Of a stretch of DNA of 64,000 bases, positions 21,900 to 31,962 are shown piece by piece. The notes below the pieces were generated by a model. That model worked only from the letters and a program-made list of their open reading frames with translations. It had not been told where the DNA came from and ran no database searches. Position 1 is the first letter of the stretch. Each line of letters opens with the position of its first letter. This stretch comes from Chloranthus sessilifolius. Its lineage: Eukaryota; Streptophyta; Magnoliopsida; Chloranthales; Chloranthaceae. The position numbers and the translations under genes were made by a program. The stretch is from the NCBI GenBank assembly GCA_021018995.1, contig CM037591.1, positions 69,715,901-69,779,900 of the forward strand. The letters are read 5' to 3'.

Positions 21900-23624
21900 T
21901 ATCCGCCATAGAGATCAATTGTCAGCTCTTCGAATTCCTCTTCAATGGAAACTTCATAATACGTGAGAATCACAATCCAGTGTGCAACTTAGTCATTCTC
22001 GTTTGCAAGTTTCAAATCTTCAAATCGAGCTTTATAGCTATGTAAGGTAATGATCCTCTAATTTTGTCATGGGATATAAATCCATGGCTCCGAGATGGGA
22101 GATCATTTCCCATTCAGGGTAATGGTCCCTCACTCTTCTCATGAGATATAAACCCATGACTTCGAACATTATATGTGCTATTATCGAGGGTGTATTGACA
22201 ATTGGCATGAAATGCTTCACTGGTAAGAAGCTTTGTATATAACTTAGGGTTATTTATGCTATTTTTTTGCAATTGTATAAGTGAATCAAACACCATCCAA
22301 ACCCATAAATAATTTTACACCATCAATGGTTTATGATGTGGGTGATCCGTACCATCGAAGTGATAGAATAAGCATCCGATCTGTGGACTATAATATCAGT
22401 CGTTGTTCTTAGATTTAAAGGCTAATATTAAAGTTCATCAATTGGATCACATCCACTTATAGGCATATTTCTTTCGGCTGAGACATTCTGCAATGATATA
22501 TTGCCACTTGGACAATTTAGATTGTTCACAGATGTGCTTAATATAGCATAATGATAAATCACACTTGAACGGTGTGAGATAAAAAGCCTGATTTTAAAAG
22601 TGTAAGATCATTTAAACACCATGTGGTGTTTAAATATCGGTCAAGAGCCATCTCTATTTTGTAATAGCAGTTATGAAATCATAAGTTATACTAGGGAATT
22701 CGGTTGAGTTTAAAATTATCTTGGATCTACATTTGGAGCATTATTATTATACACCTATGGTAATGTAAAAAGAACTGTGGTCATTTGTAATATTCTTGGT
22801 GCTCATAGAAGTTGACATCTAATGATATACAGATCAGTTGCTTGAGACATGCATAGACTTTTTAAGGCACAGAGATCTAGGTAAAATTTCACTGAAGTCC
22901 TCAGTCTTGAAAATGACTGAAAATTTACCAAAATTTTGACTAAAATCCAGGTTGATTTCAGTTTTAGTCTTCATCAGTCTTAGCTATTTTTTGTTGTTTT
23001 ATATATAACAGTACATATTGATGTGGCTGCCCTGTAAGGACATAAACATATAATTTTGTTGTTTTATATAACAGTACATATTGATGTGATTTGTCTGTGT
23101 TTTGTTCACAATCTTAAGGAGCATTTGGCTGCCCAGGCAATTCTCTCGATCTCATTTGTAGCCACCTACTTTATGAGTGAGATGATAGCAGTTCTCACAT
23201 CTCATTTGAACTAGAGAGGAAATGCAAATGAAATAGCTGATATCGGGTATCAAACTCGGTATCTGTATCGGATATCAGGTATCAATCCATCTTGGACCAA
23301 TACGGATACGGAATCTTTTTGTTTTTCTTTAAATTAAAAAAAATAAATAAATAAATAAAGGTTTGTATTGGGATACCGAGACGAGACAGTATCGGCCGAT
23401 ACTAACCCGTATCGATCCGATACCGATACCACCCCGTTACCTGTATGGGGGTGGTACCGGCATCGGTTCATTAAGAAACCGATGCATATCAGTATTGGCC
23501 GTGTTTTAATACCATGATTTATGTTTATGCATAATATGTTGTGGAACTTGTAGACAAGATTCTTTCTTCAAGTCAGTTTCTGAAATCTTATCTTGTCATA
23601 CTTAAGTATTGCCTTTTCATGTAT
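21900..23624. other. non-coding CACTA interior with small dispersed repeats
   Basis: No gene is recognised. A diverged direct repeat of about 75 bp with CATGGGATATAAATCCATGG-like text lies at about 22046-22170. A TATCGG/CCGATA-rich repeat block lies at 23235-23510. Two minus-strand frames (22038-22296) overlap the direct repeat and show no known motif. Confidence 0.5.
23235..23510. repeat. GTATCGG/CCGATAC-rich dispersed repeat
   Basis: Dense direct and inverted copies of TATCGG and CCGATAC around a short A/T core (about 23330-23360). A related block lies at 36625-36845 on the far side of E2. Such text is common in plant genomes as a small non-autonomous repeat. I could not define ends or a target duplication. 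Confidence 0.5.
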
Positions 23625-23702
23625 CTGATTGCCCCCTGCCATTGTAAAGGCACGCAAAAGTATGTGCATCGATCCTGCCTAGATAATTGGAGATCATCGA
23701 AG
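23625..23702 (+). pseudogene. RING-variant E3 ligase, RING-CH exon fragment (captured)
   Basis: The 26 codons read LIAPCHCKGTQKYVHRSC then LDNWRSSK, followed by a GTAAG donor. This is the second half of a C4HC3 RING-CH domain (C-H-C…H…C) of the plant MARCH-like membrane E3 ligase family. The exon's left edge is unclear because no AG lies just before CTG, so the first half of the RING has been lost or lies in a damaged exon. It continues in frame with the next exon at 24040. Confidence 0.85.
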
Positions 23703-24039
23703 GTAAGAACTAGTTGACCATTCAGTTTTCAATGTTGTAGGCTGCATATATTATCATCTGGGTGTTTGACTATTCAAAATGGGTAGGGTTGTACCTGCTT
23801 CTTATCTAATGAAGTATTCATTTGCAAAGTTTTGAGATTGACCAGTTGGGCCTATTAAATCATTTTGATATTTCAAGGGCCATCTGCCTGTACCCTATAA
23901 AGTATTAGGACACTACCATTTTATTTATTTATTATTATTTTTTTTAATATTAGTTAAATAATATAAACTTATTGTTGTTTTTATAGGTTTCATTGTTGAC
24001 CATAAGGCGATTTATTAGTTGTTTGCTTTATTATGTCAG

Positions 24040-24134
24040 GAGGGCTTTGCTTTTGCCCACTGTACAGAGTGCAGCGCTGTGCTCCTATTACGTGCAAATG
24101 TGCCACCAAATCGCTGGTGGTTGAGGTTGAAGTT
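24040..24134 (+). pseudogene. RING-variant E3 ligase exon, left part (split by E2)
   Basis: A TTATTATGTCAG acceptor is followed by EGFAFAHCTECSAVLLLRAN and VPPNRWWLRLKF. This follows the preceding exon in frame and matches the conserved segment after the RING in this family. The exon is cut by the E2 retrotransposon inside the codon for Phe. Its 5-bp target AAGTT (24130-24134) is duplicated at 35770-35774, where the exon resumes. Confidence 0.9.
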
Positions 24135-24654
24135 TGTCACAACCCCAGATTTTTGGGATAAGTGCACGTCATGCACTATATACATGTATATGTGTTTCAC
24201 AAGGAGACCAAAACGAACCGTAGACACTATGTGTGTACGTGGGAAACACACTAGTATTTCCCTAACTTATAAGTATATAAGTGAAAGAGAGAGGAGAGAA
24301 GAGCCCTTGCGTAACTCTATTCTAACCTAAATAGAGAGAAGGAGAATACAGAGAGAAAGAAAAGAAGAGCCTAGTAAAGAACTAGGGGTTCGTTGGGACT
24401 TAAATCGGCAGAAGAGTTGGAGAAAAGGCTGGAGGAGGAACCTTGGAGGCCTGTTAGCCTAGTAGAATTTCGAATCTTAAATCAAACTTGCGCGAGACTC
24501 ATCGTCGGAGGTATGTTAAAGGCATGATAGATGCTTAGGCATGATTTAAATAATAGGAAGAATGTTGGTTGAATATTTTTTTTATGTTAAGGTTTGAATG
24601 AAGGGAGAAATTGTGTTCTCGATCTGATCGAGGAGCAAAAATCATCATTCCTCG

Positions 24655-24910
24655 CTCGAGCGGTCTAAAGGGGTCGCTCGAGCGAGGATGAATAGGAAAA
24701 ATATAACTCTGGGCTCGCTCGAGCGGTCCCCAAAACTAGAGGGAAGCTCGCTCGAGCGAGGTCCCCAGTAATGCTTCAGTGGCTCGATTTAACCGCTCGA
24801 GCGACCTCGATGTAAGCGCTCGAGCGAGGTCAGGTGACCGCTCGAGCGAGGTCAAGTGACCGCTCGAGCGAGGTCAAGTGACCACTCGAGCGAGGTCTGG
24901 TGACCACTCA
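24655..24910. repeat. CTCGCTCGAGCGAG palindrome array, E2 5' LTR (9 copies)
   Basis: Nine copies of a CTCGAG-centred palindrome, up to CTCGCTCGAGCGAG. The last four form a tandem with a period of about 22-23 bp and the spacer GTCA(A/G)GTGAC. The same motif with different spacers occurs at 31566-31745 inside the element and at 34095-34330 in the 3' LTR, which has eight copies. Confidence 0.95.
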
Positions 24911-25845
24911 GTTCTTGAATTTATGGGTACAAGAAACTTTGAGGTTGTGCACCCCAATGATTCTAGTAACCTTTCTAAGCCTATGCTACATTGAAATGTA
25001 GGTTTGACGCATGATCGTGAAGTGTAAACCTCTACGAGAAGGCGTGCTTTGGAATTTGTCGAGGTAGGGAATATTCTTGAAACATGTGCATTATTCCGTC
25101 AAATTCATATATGTAGTGTAACCCATTTAAATAGTCAAATACTGCATGATCATTATGAAAAAGGGTGTGTGAGTGAGCTTCAAAAGTGATAGTCTTGAGG
25201 TCCCCAGGGGACGAAAAATTATAAAGTAAACATCTGAAGGATGCGATGGAAATTAGGGGCATCCCAGGGATGCAGATGAAAACTAACAGTGAAACGGAAG
25301 TAATGTGATAAGGCCTGATGTAATATAATTAGCACAATCACTTTGAATAACTATATGTAGAGCACATTCGATCTTTTTATTATGTAAGGTTTGATTAGAA
25401 TACCCCACCGACGTGGCAGGAAACCCACGACTGACTCGGCAGGATATCCGTGAGTGGTACGGCAGCAAATCCGTACCTTCATAGCACATCCCAGGGATGT
25501 AGATAAAAAAAATAGACCCCGCCACCTATGAGAAAGGGGCTTGGGCAGTATTCCCAGGGAATACATATAACAACTGTCTAGTTAGACGACGATGGCGGGT
25601 ATTCGATCGTGGCTCAATGCTATATTGCTCAGGGACTACTTAAGTTAAGATTTAAGTGATTAGGCCAAATTCACAACTAAACCAGTAAGGAGATTAAACA
25701 AAACCATACAGAGTAACAGTCGAAATCATTATTTTTATTCCAGATATTTCAATTGTTTTCCATGAGTGTTACTCGATAAATTATGCTTTTAAACTGCTGA
25801 TATATGTGTGAAGGTTAATCTATATGTTCTTTTTGTTTCCCTACG

Positions 25846-25862
25846 GAGCTAGGATGTAGCTC
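25846..25862 (+). other. conserved LTR hairpin GAGCTA-GGATG-TAGCTC (E2 5' LTR)
   Basis: A six-base stem and five-base loop, identical in stem to the hairpins in E1 and E3 LTRs although surrounding LTR sequence differs between families. It is followed after 24 bases by a TCGCAG acceptor-like site. Confidence 0.6.
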
Positions 25863-25886
25863 ACCCCCTTAGACTATACGTCGCAG

Positions 25887-25990
25887 GTCCAGGACTAGCA
25901 GCAGTAGAGATTTCTGGAGACGCTGATCCAAGGGATCCAGACTACGTGCCCATGGAAGAGTCAGAACCTCCTCCTGAGGAATTCTTCTAG
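25887..25990 (+). other. coding-like LTR tail ending EPPPEEFF-stop (E2)
   Basis: After …CGTCGCAG the frame reads GLAAVEISGDADPRDPDYVP, then MEESEPPPEEFF and TAG. E3 LTRs have a tail of exactly the same length (104 bp) reading …AAVEASGDVDPSDLDYVP…ELEPPP, with many synonymous or conservative differences. That pattern suggests past protein-level selection. No upstream donor has been paired with it. Confidence 0.5.
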
Positions 25991-26347
25991 GAAACCCACT
26001 GCATACTTTGAGAGTGAGTTGAGAGTATTAGGTACGGCTTGGTATGTCAAGCCTCTTTATTTCGAATGTATTTAAAAACCGTTTCTTTTGATAAAAGGTC
26101 TAGGGTGAACAGTTATCACCAATGGTTTGCGTAAGTTCTTATGCCCATAAATTGGCATGGGACAAGGACTGCCTTTCGATACCATGATTATATTTTTTAT
26201 ATGAGAATTTTTTTAGAGTAGCTACGTGCGCCTTAATTACAGTTTTGGCTTATATATACCAATGTATTGTAAAGAACCCAGGGCACGGCCTTGAGGGTCG
26301 TGCTGATGGCACGGATTTTAGGGAGCCGAAATTCGGGCTGTCACAGT

Positions 26348-26359
26348 TGGTATCAAAGC
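26348..26359 (+). other. E2 primer-binding site
   Basis: TGGTATCAAAGC, two bases after the LTR end; complementary to the 3' end of initiator Met tRNA, with one variant base compared with TGGTATCAGAGC. Confidence 0.9.
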
Positions 26360-26443
26360 ATTTTCTTTCTAAGTTCTGGCTATCATCTCGTCAGAATATA
26401 GGGACTTCTGCTAACGAGACTATGGATTCTCATGCAGACCGTT

Positions 26444-27831
26444 ATGTTTCCTAGAGGAAGAGGTCGACCCAGGGGTGGTCATGATAGGAATTTACGCAGC
26501 AGAGAGGGGTTCATCTCACCTAAAACAGGGTACCATTGGGAAACAGGGAGATTCCCGAGGGAAGTGGCCAGGGAGGAAACCAAAATCAAGCAGAGATCAA
26601 GATCCAGATCGACAGGATCGAAATCAGAGGGAACAAGATAGAGTGAGGGAGAGAAATGAAGAATGAGAAGAGCGTCAGAGGATGATGCACACAATGGAGA
26701 CAATGGCACAGCAGCACAAGCGGCCCTTGGCAAAGACATGTAGCACCAGAACCACAACGAACACCTACACCTCCAGTGGGACCTACACCACCAGTGGCTT
26801 CAGCATTCACCGAGTTCAGAAGGATGAGACCTCCAAACTTTTCAGGACAAGCAGACACAATGGCAGCCGAAAACTGGCTGGGTGAAATGGAAAAGGTGTT
26901 TAGCATACTGACATGCACGGAGGATGAGAGCGTCCGTTGGGCGGCATATATGCTAGATGGAGAAGCTGGACCTTGGTGGAAATCCATTTCGCGAAAAAGA
27001 GCACAAGAAACTCCAGATATGTCGTGGACTTGGGACGAATTCGTAGAAGAATTCAATAAGCAATATTTTCCTGAAGTTGTGAGGAATCAGATAGAGACCC
27101 AATTTTTACAACTAGCGCAAGGAAGGATGACCGCGAGAGAGTATGGAGTAGAATTCATGAGATGCCTGCTTCCCTGCATCACGTAGTTTCAGACGTGATG
27201 AAAGCGAAGAGGTTCCAACAGGGTTTAAGGTCAGACATCCGAGGAGGGGTTGCGCCCTTCCAGCTGAAGACCAATGGAGAAGTAATGAGTAAGGCATTAG
27301 TAGTCGAAGAAGAAAACAATAACCGATACCGTCAGAGGGAACAACAAGGAAGAGGAAGCATTGATCCAAGCAGGACGGGGAGCTATGAATTGGTACATAA
27401 GAAACCGAGGTTTGTAGCACCGAATCAAAGACAATCATTCCAGACAGGGTATGGGAGAGCTGCACAACAAGCTACTCATCAAAGTTTTTCGTTGCTGGCA
27501 TCAGGGAGACCGATGAGGTATGAGGGTCCTGCTATTTCCAGCGGGGCTACAACTACCCAAGGTTTTTCGAGAGCTGCTACTTCAACACCAAGGGAAACTT
27601 GTGCCAAGTGTGGCAAGTCCCACAAAACAGTGGATTGTAGGCAGGGAATGCGAGACTGTTTCAAATGCGGCAAGATAGGCCGCATGATTAGAGACTGCCC
27701 TGAGACAGTTAAAGAAAAGACGGCCCCAGCTTCCATCCCACAACCTATTCAATCACGAAAGCCAGTTGTTCGAGGGAGAGCCTACGCAGCTACCGCCCAG
27801 GAAGCAGGGAGTGTACACGACATCATCCAAG
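26444..27831 (+). pseudogene. E2 gag (frameshifted)
   Basis: Gag builds the particle. The start at 26444 (MFPRGRGRPRGG) matches the start in E3. An Arg/Asp/Glu-rich stretch follows with frameshifts before 26776. The core gag domain reads FRRMRPPNFSGQADTMAAEN, WAAYMLDGEAGPWWKS, WDEFVEEFNKQYFPEVVRNQ. A further shift at about 27165 leads to FQQGLRSDIRGGVAPFQL and the zinc-knuckle region CAKCGKSHKTVDC and CFKCGKIGRMIRDC, where the usual His of the second knuckle reads Arg. The frame runs into the putative intron at 27832 and, unspliced, ends with GEISFK-stop at 27849-27851. Confidence 0.85.
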
Positions 27832-27984
27832 GTGAGATTTCTTTTAAATAAAGAATTTCGGTTTCAATACAATTCTAGATAGAGAATGTGCGTTCATTAG
27901 AACAATTATATATATAACCGTTGTTGCGCGTTAGAAAAATTCTAAATAAAGTATATGTTATGTACGTATATGTATGCATTATAG
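27832..27984 (+). other. putative spliceosomal intron between gag and pol (E2)
   Basis: A CAAG-GTGAGA donor and TGCATTATAG-GTACG acceptor bound 153 bp of AT-rich sequence with in-frame stops. Removing it joins …IIQG to TLQIYEKG…, in frame with the protease. E3 has the same arrangement (146 bp, same phase, same flanking codons) with a diverged interior. Retention gives Gag alone; splicing would give Gag-Pol. Confidence 0.65.
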
Positions 27985-28400
27985 GTACGTTACAAATCTA
28001 TGAAAAAGGGTGCTACGTAGCACATGACGCACGAGTGATGATAGACCCAGGGTCTACCCACTCCTTCATCACCCCTAGATTTGCAAAGAAGATGAAGATT
28101 GTTCCAGAGACACTAGACTTTGTGTTATCAGTGTCTATCCCAACAGGAGAATTAGTGGACACAGAGTTGGTCTACAAATCGGTGGTGGTAAGCATAAGGG
28201 ATCACGTTGTCTACGAACTAGACGCAAATTTAATATTGTTGGATATGCAAGGATTCGACGTGATCCTTGGCATGGATTGGCTGTCCATCATCGCGCAAGC
28301 AAAGGGATTGCAAGGATAAAGTTGTTGTTTTCCGTCCTAACACGAGGAGATCGTTTCGATTTCGAGGAGAGAGATCGACACAGGTACCACTCATATCCGC
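27985..28400 (+). pseudogene. E2 aspartic protease
   Basis: After the acceptor the frame reads TLQIYEKGCYVAHDARVMID then PGSTHSFITPRFAKK, with DPGSTHSF at the active site. The DPG form is frequent in plant Del-type elements and also present in E3, so it is not counted as damage. Later motifs are LILLDMQGFDVILGMDWLS. A frameshift at about 28300 (IIAQAKGLQG-stop) breaks the link to the RT. Confidence 0.85.
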
Positions 28401-29265
28401 AATGCGTAACGCTTAATCGTAAAGGTGTAGCGGTTATTTGGCATTCCTGAAAGAAAATAAAGAAGAAAAGAATATTATCTCCGAGAAAGCGGTAGTACGA
28501 GAATTCCCAGATGTATTTCCAGAAGAATTGCCAGGGTTACCTCCAGAAAGAGAAGTGGAATTTGCGATCGACTTAGCACCAGGAACGGAACCTGTTTCAA
28601 AGGCGCCTTATAGGATGGCCCCTGCGGAGTTGAAAGAGTTGAAAGAACAATTGAAAGAGCTCATGGACAAAGGGTTCATATGACCAAGCGTGTCTCCATG
28701 GGGAGCACCAGTTCTATTCGTGAAAAAGAAAGATGGATTGATGCGGTTGTGCATTGACTACCGTCAATTGAACAAAGTCACTATGAAGAATTGATATCCG
28801 TTGCCAAGAATAGATGACTTGTTCTATCAGTTGCAGGGAGCAAAACATTTTTCCAAGATCGATCTAAGATCTGGATACCATCAGTTAAGAGTCAGGGCCG
28901 AGGACATTCAGAAAACGGCATTTAGAACACGGTATGGACACTATGAGTTTTTAGTGATTTAACGACGCCGGCGTCGTTTATGGACTTGATGAATCGGGTG
29001 TTTAAACCACACCTAGACTCCTGCATTGTAGTGTTTGTTGATGACATCCTGATTTACTCAAAATCGAAGGTGGAACATGAAGAACACTTACGAGTCGCTC
29101 TACAAACCTTGCGTGAACACCAATTGTACGCCAAGCTCAGCAAATGTGAGTTTTGGCTAGATGAGGTTAGCTTTTTGGGACATGTCGTCTCAAAGCATGG
29201 TGTCACAGTAGATCCCGCTAAGATCGAAGCAGTAGTGAACTGGGAGCAACCAAAATCAGGATGAC
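28401..29265 (+). pseudogene. E2 reverse transcriptase (stops, small deletion)
   Basis: The order is [34 protein letters not shown], then [20 protein letters not shown], the RIDDLFYQL palm strand, the [11 protein letters not shown] motif and [12 protein letters not shown] with both catalytic Asp. It is broken by TGA at 28681-28683 and 28792-28794 (each CGA in E3) and by a small deletion near 28955-28975 that removes the MPFGLTNAP motif seen in E3. Confidence 0.9.
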
Positions 29266-29830
29266 GTCCAAGTTTCCTGACCGGTAGTTATTATCGACGT
29301 TTCGTCGAGGGGTTTTCAAACATATCAGGACCTCTTACGAGGCTTACAAGAAAGGACTCAAGATTTGAGTGGAGTGAGGCGTGCGAGGAGAGCTTTCAAG
29401 AACTCAAGAAGAGACTCACCTCAGCTCCAGTGTTAGCCATTCCATCAGGCAGTGGAGGATTCGCGGGCTATAGTGATGCTTCGTATAACGGGTTGGGTTG
29501 TGTACTAAATCAATATAAAAAGGTAATAGCTTATGGCTCCAAACAGTTGAAAGAGCACGAAAAGAACTACCCAACACATGATCCGAACTAGCAATACCAT
29601 ATTCGCATTAAAGATATGGCGACATTATTTATACGGAGAAACATTTGAAATTTTCACTGACCATAAGAGCCTCAGATATCTGTTTACACAGAAGGAACTA
29701 AATATGAGGAGCGTAGGTGGATGAAATTCCTCAAAGATTACGACTGTTCCATACAGTACCATCCAGGCAAAGCTAACGTAGTGGCCGACGCCTTGAGTCG
29801 GAAAAGTTCGGCCCAGTTGGCTAGTCTAAT
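29266..29830 (+). pseudogene. E2 RNase H
   Basis: FRWS-type connection, then [20 protein letters not shown] with the first Asp, [23 protein letters not shown] text, [20 protein letters not shown] with the second Asp, and [16 protein letters not shown] with the last Asp. Indels at about 29265, 29580 and 29705 shift the frame, and the Glu-bearing LELAAV motif is destroyed by the 29580 change. Confidence 0.85.
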
Positions 29831-31179
29831 TTCGGGTATACATCTATGGAAGCTGTTGGAGGATCTAGCGCTATGTGGCGCAGACATACAGCCACAAGCC
29901 ACAGGAGCCTTTTTAGCCAATATATCAGTGAAACCAGTGATATTCAAACACATACGAGAACTACAGATGAAAGATCCAATTCTAACAAAGATGCGTCAAG
30001 ATGTAACTGAAGGTATTACATCTGAGTTTTCAATCAAGGAGGATGGTTCCTTAGTATTCAAGGGGCGACTTTGCATTCCAGACAATGCCGATTTGCGGCG
30101 AACGATTCTTGATGAATCTCACAAGTCAAGCTATGTTATCCACCCGGAAAGCACAAAGATGTATCAAGATCTAAAAAAGAATTACTGGTGGAGAGGCTTG
30201 AAACAAGATGTGGCAGAGTACGTGTCGCGATGTTTGACTTGCCAACAAGTGAAAATCGATCATAGACACCCCGCAGGCCTATTACAGCCTCTACCCATAC
30301 CGGAATGGAAGTGGGAATCTATCTCCATGGATTTCATAGCGAATCGCAAGGAAGCATAACGCCATTTGGGTAGTAGTCGATCGATTGACTAAGTCAGCAC
30401 ACTTCTTGCCTTACAACACGATGTACACGGCGGGAAGACTAGCAGAGCTCTATATGAAAGAGATCGTCCGTTTATATGGGATTCCAAGTAGCATTGTTTC
30501 AGACCGGGACCCATTATATACATCAAAGTTTTGGAAGAAATTTCAAGAAGGAATGGGAACTAGGCACCCACGAGACCACCGACGGATGAATCGAAGGGTC
30601 AATCAAGTCATTGAAGACATGCTTAGGGCATGTATGTTAGAATTACAAGGATAGTGGGATCAACACCTACCATTGATTGAGTTCGCATATAATAATAGTT
30701 TTAGACGCATCGAATGGCACCGTATGAAGCCTTGTATACGGAAGGCGATGCAAATTGCCAATCAATTGGGAGGAAATTGGCAGAAATTTGTTTTGGGACC
30801 GAGCTACTTGAAGATAATGCGGCTATTGTCCGCATGATCGTGGAAGACTAAAGGCAGCTCAAAGCGCATGTAAAAGCTATGCCGACATCAAGCTTGACGA
30901 GTGTAGACTTTAAGGTGGGTGAACATGTGTTCGTGAAAGTATCACCGATGAAGGGGGTGATGAGATTTGGAAAGAGAGGGAAGCTAAGTCCCCGCTATCT
31001 TGGCCCGTTTGAAGTTTTGGGTCGAGTAGGAGAAGTAGCCTACCGCATTTGATTGCCACCATTGTTTGATCAGGTACACAATGTATTCCACGTGTCGATG
31101 CTCAGGAAATATCTCAATGACCCTGATCACGTGCTGAGCGGCCAAGCATTCGAAATGCATGAAGATATGACCATGATTG
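29831..31179 (+). pseudogene. E2 integrase
   Basis: Zinc-binding HPESTKMYQDLKKNYWWRGL and CLTCQQVKIDHRHPAGLLQP; core Asp in ISMDFI (about 30330); second Asp in IVSDRDPLYTSKFW. The Glu motif TERVNQ of E3 is disturbed by a local indel near 30570-30595, and the frame changes repeatedly. The C-terminal part reads VDFKVGEHVFVKVSPMKGVM, GKLSPRYLGPFEVLGRVGEV and VHNVFHVSMLRKYLNDPDHV. TGA at 31050-31052 interrupts it. Confidence 0.9.
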
Positions 31180-31342
31180 AAGAGCCGGTGGAAATTTTAG
31201 ATCGAAAGGAACATGTGTTGCGAACAAAAGTTATTCCCTTAGTGCTTGTCCGATGGAAGAACCATCCGGTCGAAGAAGCAACATGGGAACGTGAGGCGGA
31301 TGTTAGAGAACAATATCCCAAATTGTTCGAAATTGCCAACTG
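31180..31342 (+). pseudogene. E2 chromodomain at the integrase C-terminus
   Basis: VLRTKVIPLVLVRWKNHPVE, then EATWEREADVREQYPKLFEI and AN-stop. W-N/H-P-EEATWE is the chromodomain signature that targets chromoviruses to particular chromatin. It is intact in this copy and marks the end of pol. Confidence 0.9.
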
Positions 31343-31565
31343 AATATTTTTATTCAAATTGAGAATATGTGATTGCGGGTAGTATGAAGTCTATATATTT
31401 TTTCGAAAGAAAAAAAAAATAAAAAAAAATAAAAATTTAATATATATATATATTGACTCCAAGCAATGATTGAACCACTTTTCGTTGAACTTTTTATATA
31501 TAAAACTAGTAATGAGATTAGAAACCGAAATCGAGCAAAAAGGTACCAGAAAAATATTTCTGGTC
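31343..31565. other. pol-extra ORF spacer, E2
   Basis: AT-rich, with an A-rich run at about 31408-31440 and a (TA)n run at 31440-31452. No coding content. Confidence 0.6.
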
Positions 31566-31745
31566 TCGCTCAAGCGACCACTTATGTTCGCTCGAGCGAA
31601 CCACATAAAATCACAACTTCCTCTTGCTCGAGCGATAGCTATTCCTCGCTCGAGCGAGGCATTTTGACCGCTCGAGCGAGAAATTATAACCGCTCGAGCG
31701 AGGCCATAACATATAAAAGGAAACGTCCTGGGCCCGCTCGAGCGA
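31566..31745. repeat. CGCTCGAGCG palindrome array upstream of E2 extra ORF (7 copies)
   Basis: Seven CTCGAG-centred copies (one reads CTCAAGC) with irregular spacers lie just before a TATA box. The motif is that of the E2 LTR arrays and differs from the array at the same place in E3. Confidence 0.95.
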
Positions 31746-31752
31746 GGAGGGA

Positions 31753-31763
31753 CTATATATAGC
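31753..31763 (+). promoter_or_regulatory. TATA box of the E2 extra-ORF promoter
   Basis: CTATATATAGC starts eight bases after the last palindrome copy and about 210 bp before the ATG. E3 has the same order and spacing (array, TATATATATATAAAT, about 230 bp, ATG). This points to an internal promoter, but no transcript evidence is available. Confidence 0.6.
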
Positions 31764-31962
31764 ATACGGAAAAACAAAACGCCATTTCATCTTCAAGCGA
31801 GAGGAGTGGAGCCGAGCGAGGGGTTTAGGGCTTGTTATCTTCGATCTTTCTCGTCCGTTTCGAGCCGGATTTAGACAATCTGATCCGTTAAGAACATTCT
31901 TCTAGGTAAAATCTACCCATTCCCGAATTTTTTCTTTTCTTTTTAAGCTCTTTAGATACCTA

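Larger units (their letters stand above)
24135..26345 (+). repeat. E2 5' LTR
   Basis: Starts TGTCACAACCCCAGATTTTT and ends GGGCTGTCACA. A TATA-like ACTATATACATG lies within the first 60 bases. It carries nine copies of the CGCTCGAGCG palindrome (24655-24905), the GAGCTA/TAGCTC hairpin (25846-25862) and the acidic tail (25887-25990). The very start and end of the LTR share the word TGTCACA. Confidence 0.95.

Noticed and set aside
23235-23510. TATCGG-rich block as a complete MITE
   Set aside because: I could not define terminal inverted repeats or a target duplication at this site.
24655-24910. Regular repeats that could suggest a CRISPR-like array
   Set aside because: The sequence is plant nuclear DNA, spacers are partly repeated themselves, the repeat is a short perfect palindrome, and no cas genes exist. 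It is an LTR array.
28040-28060. DPGST in the protease active site read as inactivation
   Set aside because: Both E2 and E3 have it, and the DPG form is common in plant Del-type elements, so it is the family's normal sequence.
31906-31955. Possible 5' untranslated intron (GTAAAA…TTTAG) before the E2 extra ORF, with a GTAAAA site also in E3 at 53783
   Set aside because: The E2 interval is only 50 bp, below the usual plant minimum, and the acceptors do not correspond. I do not list it as a feature.
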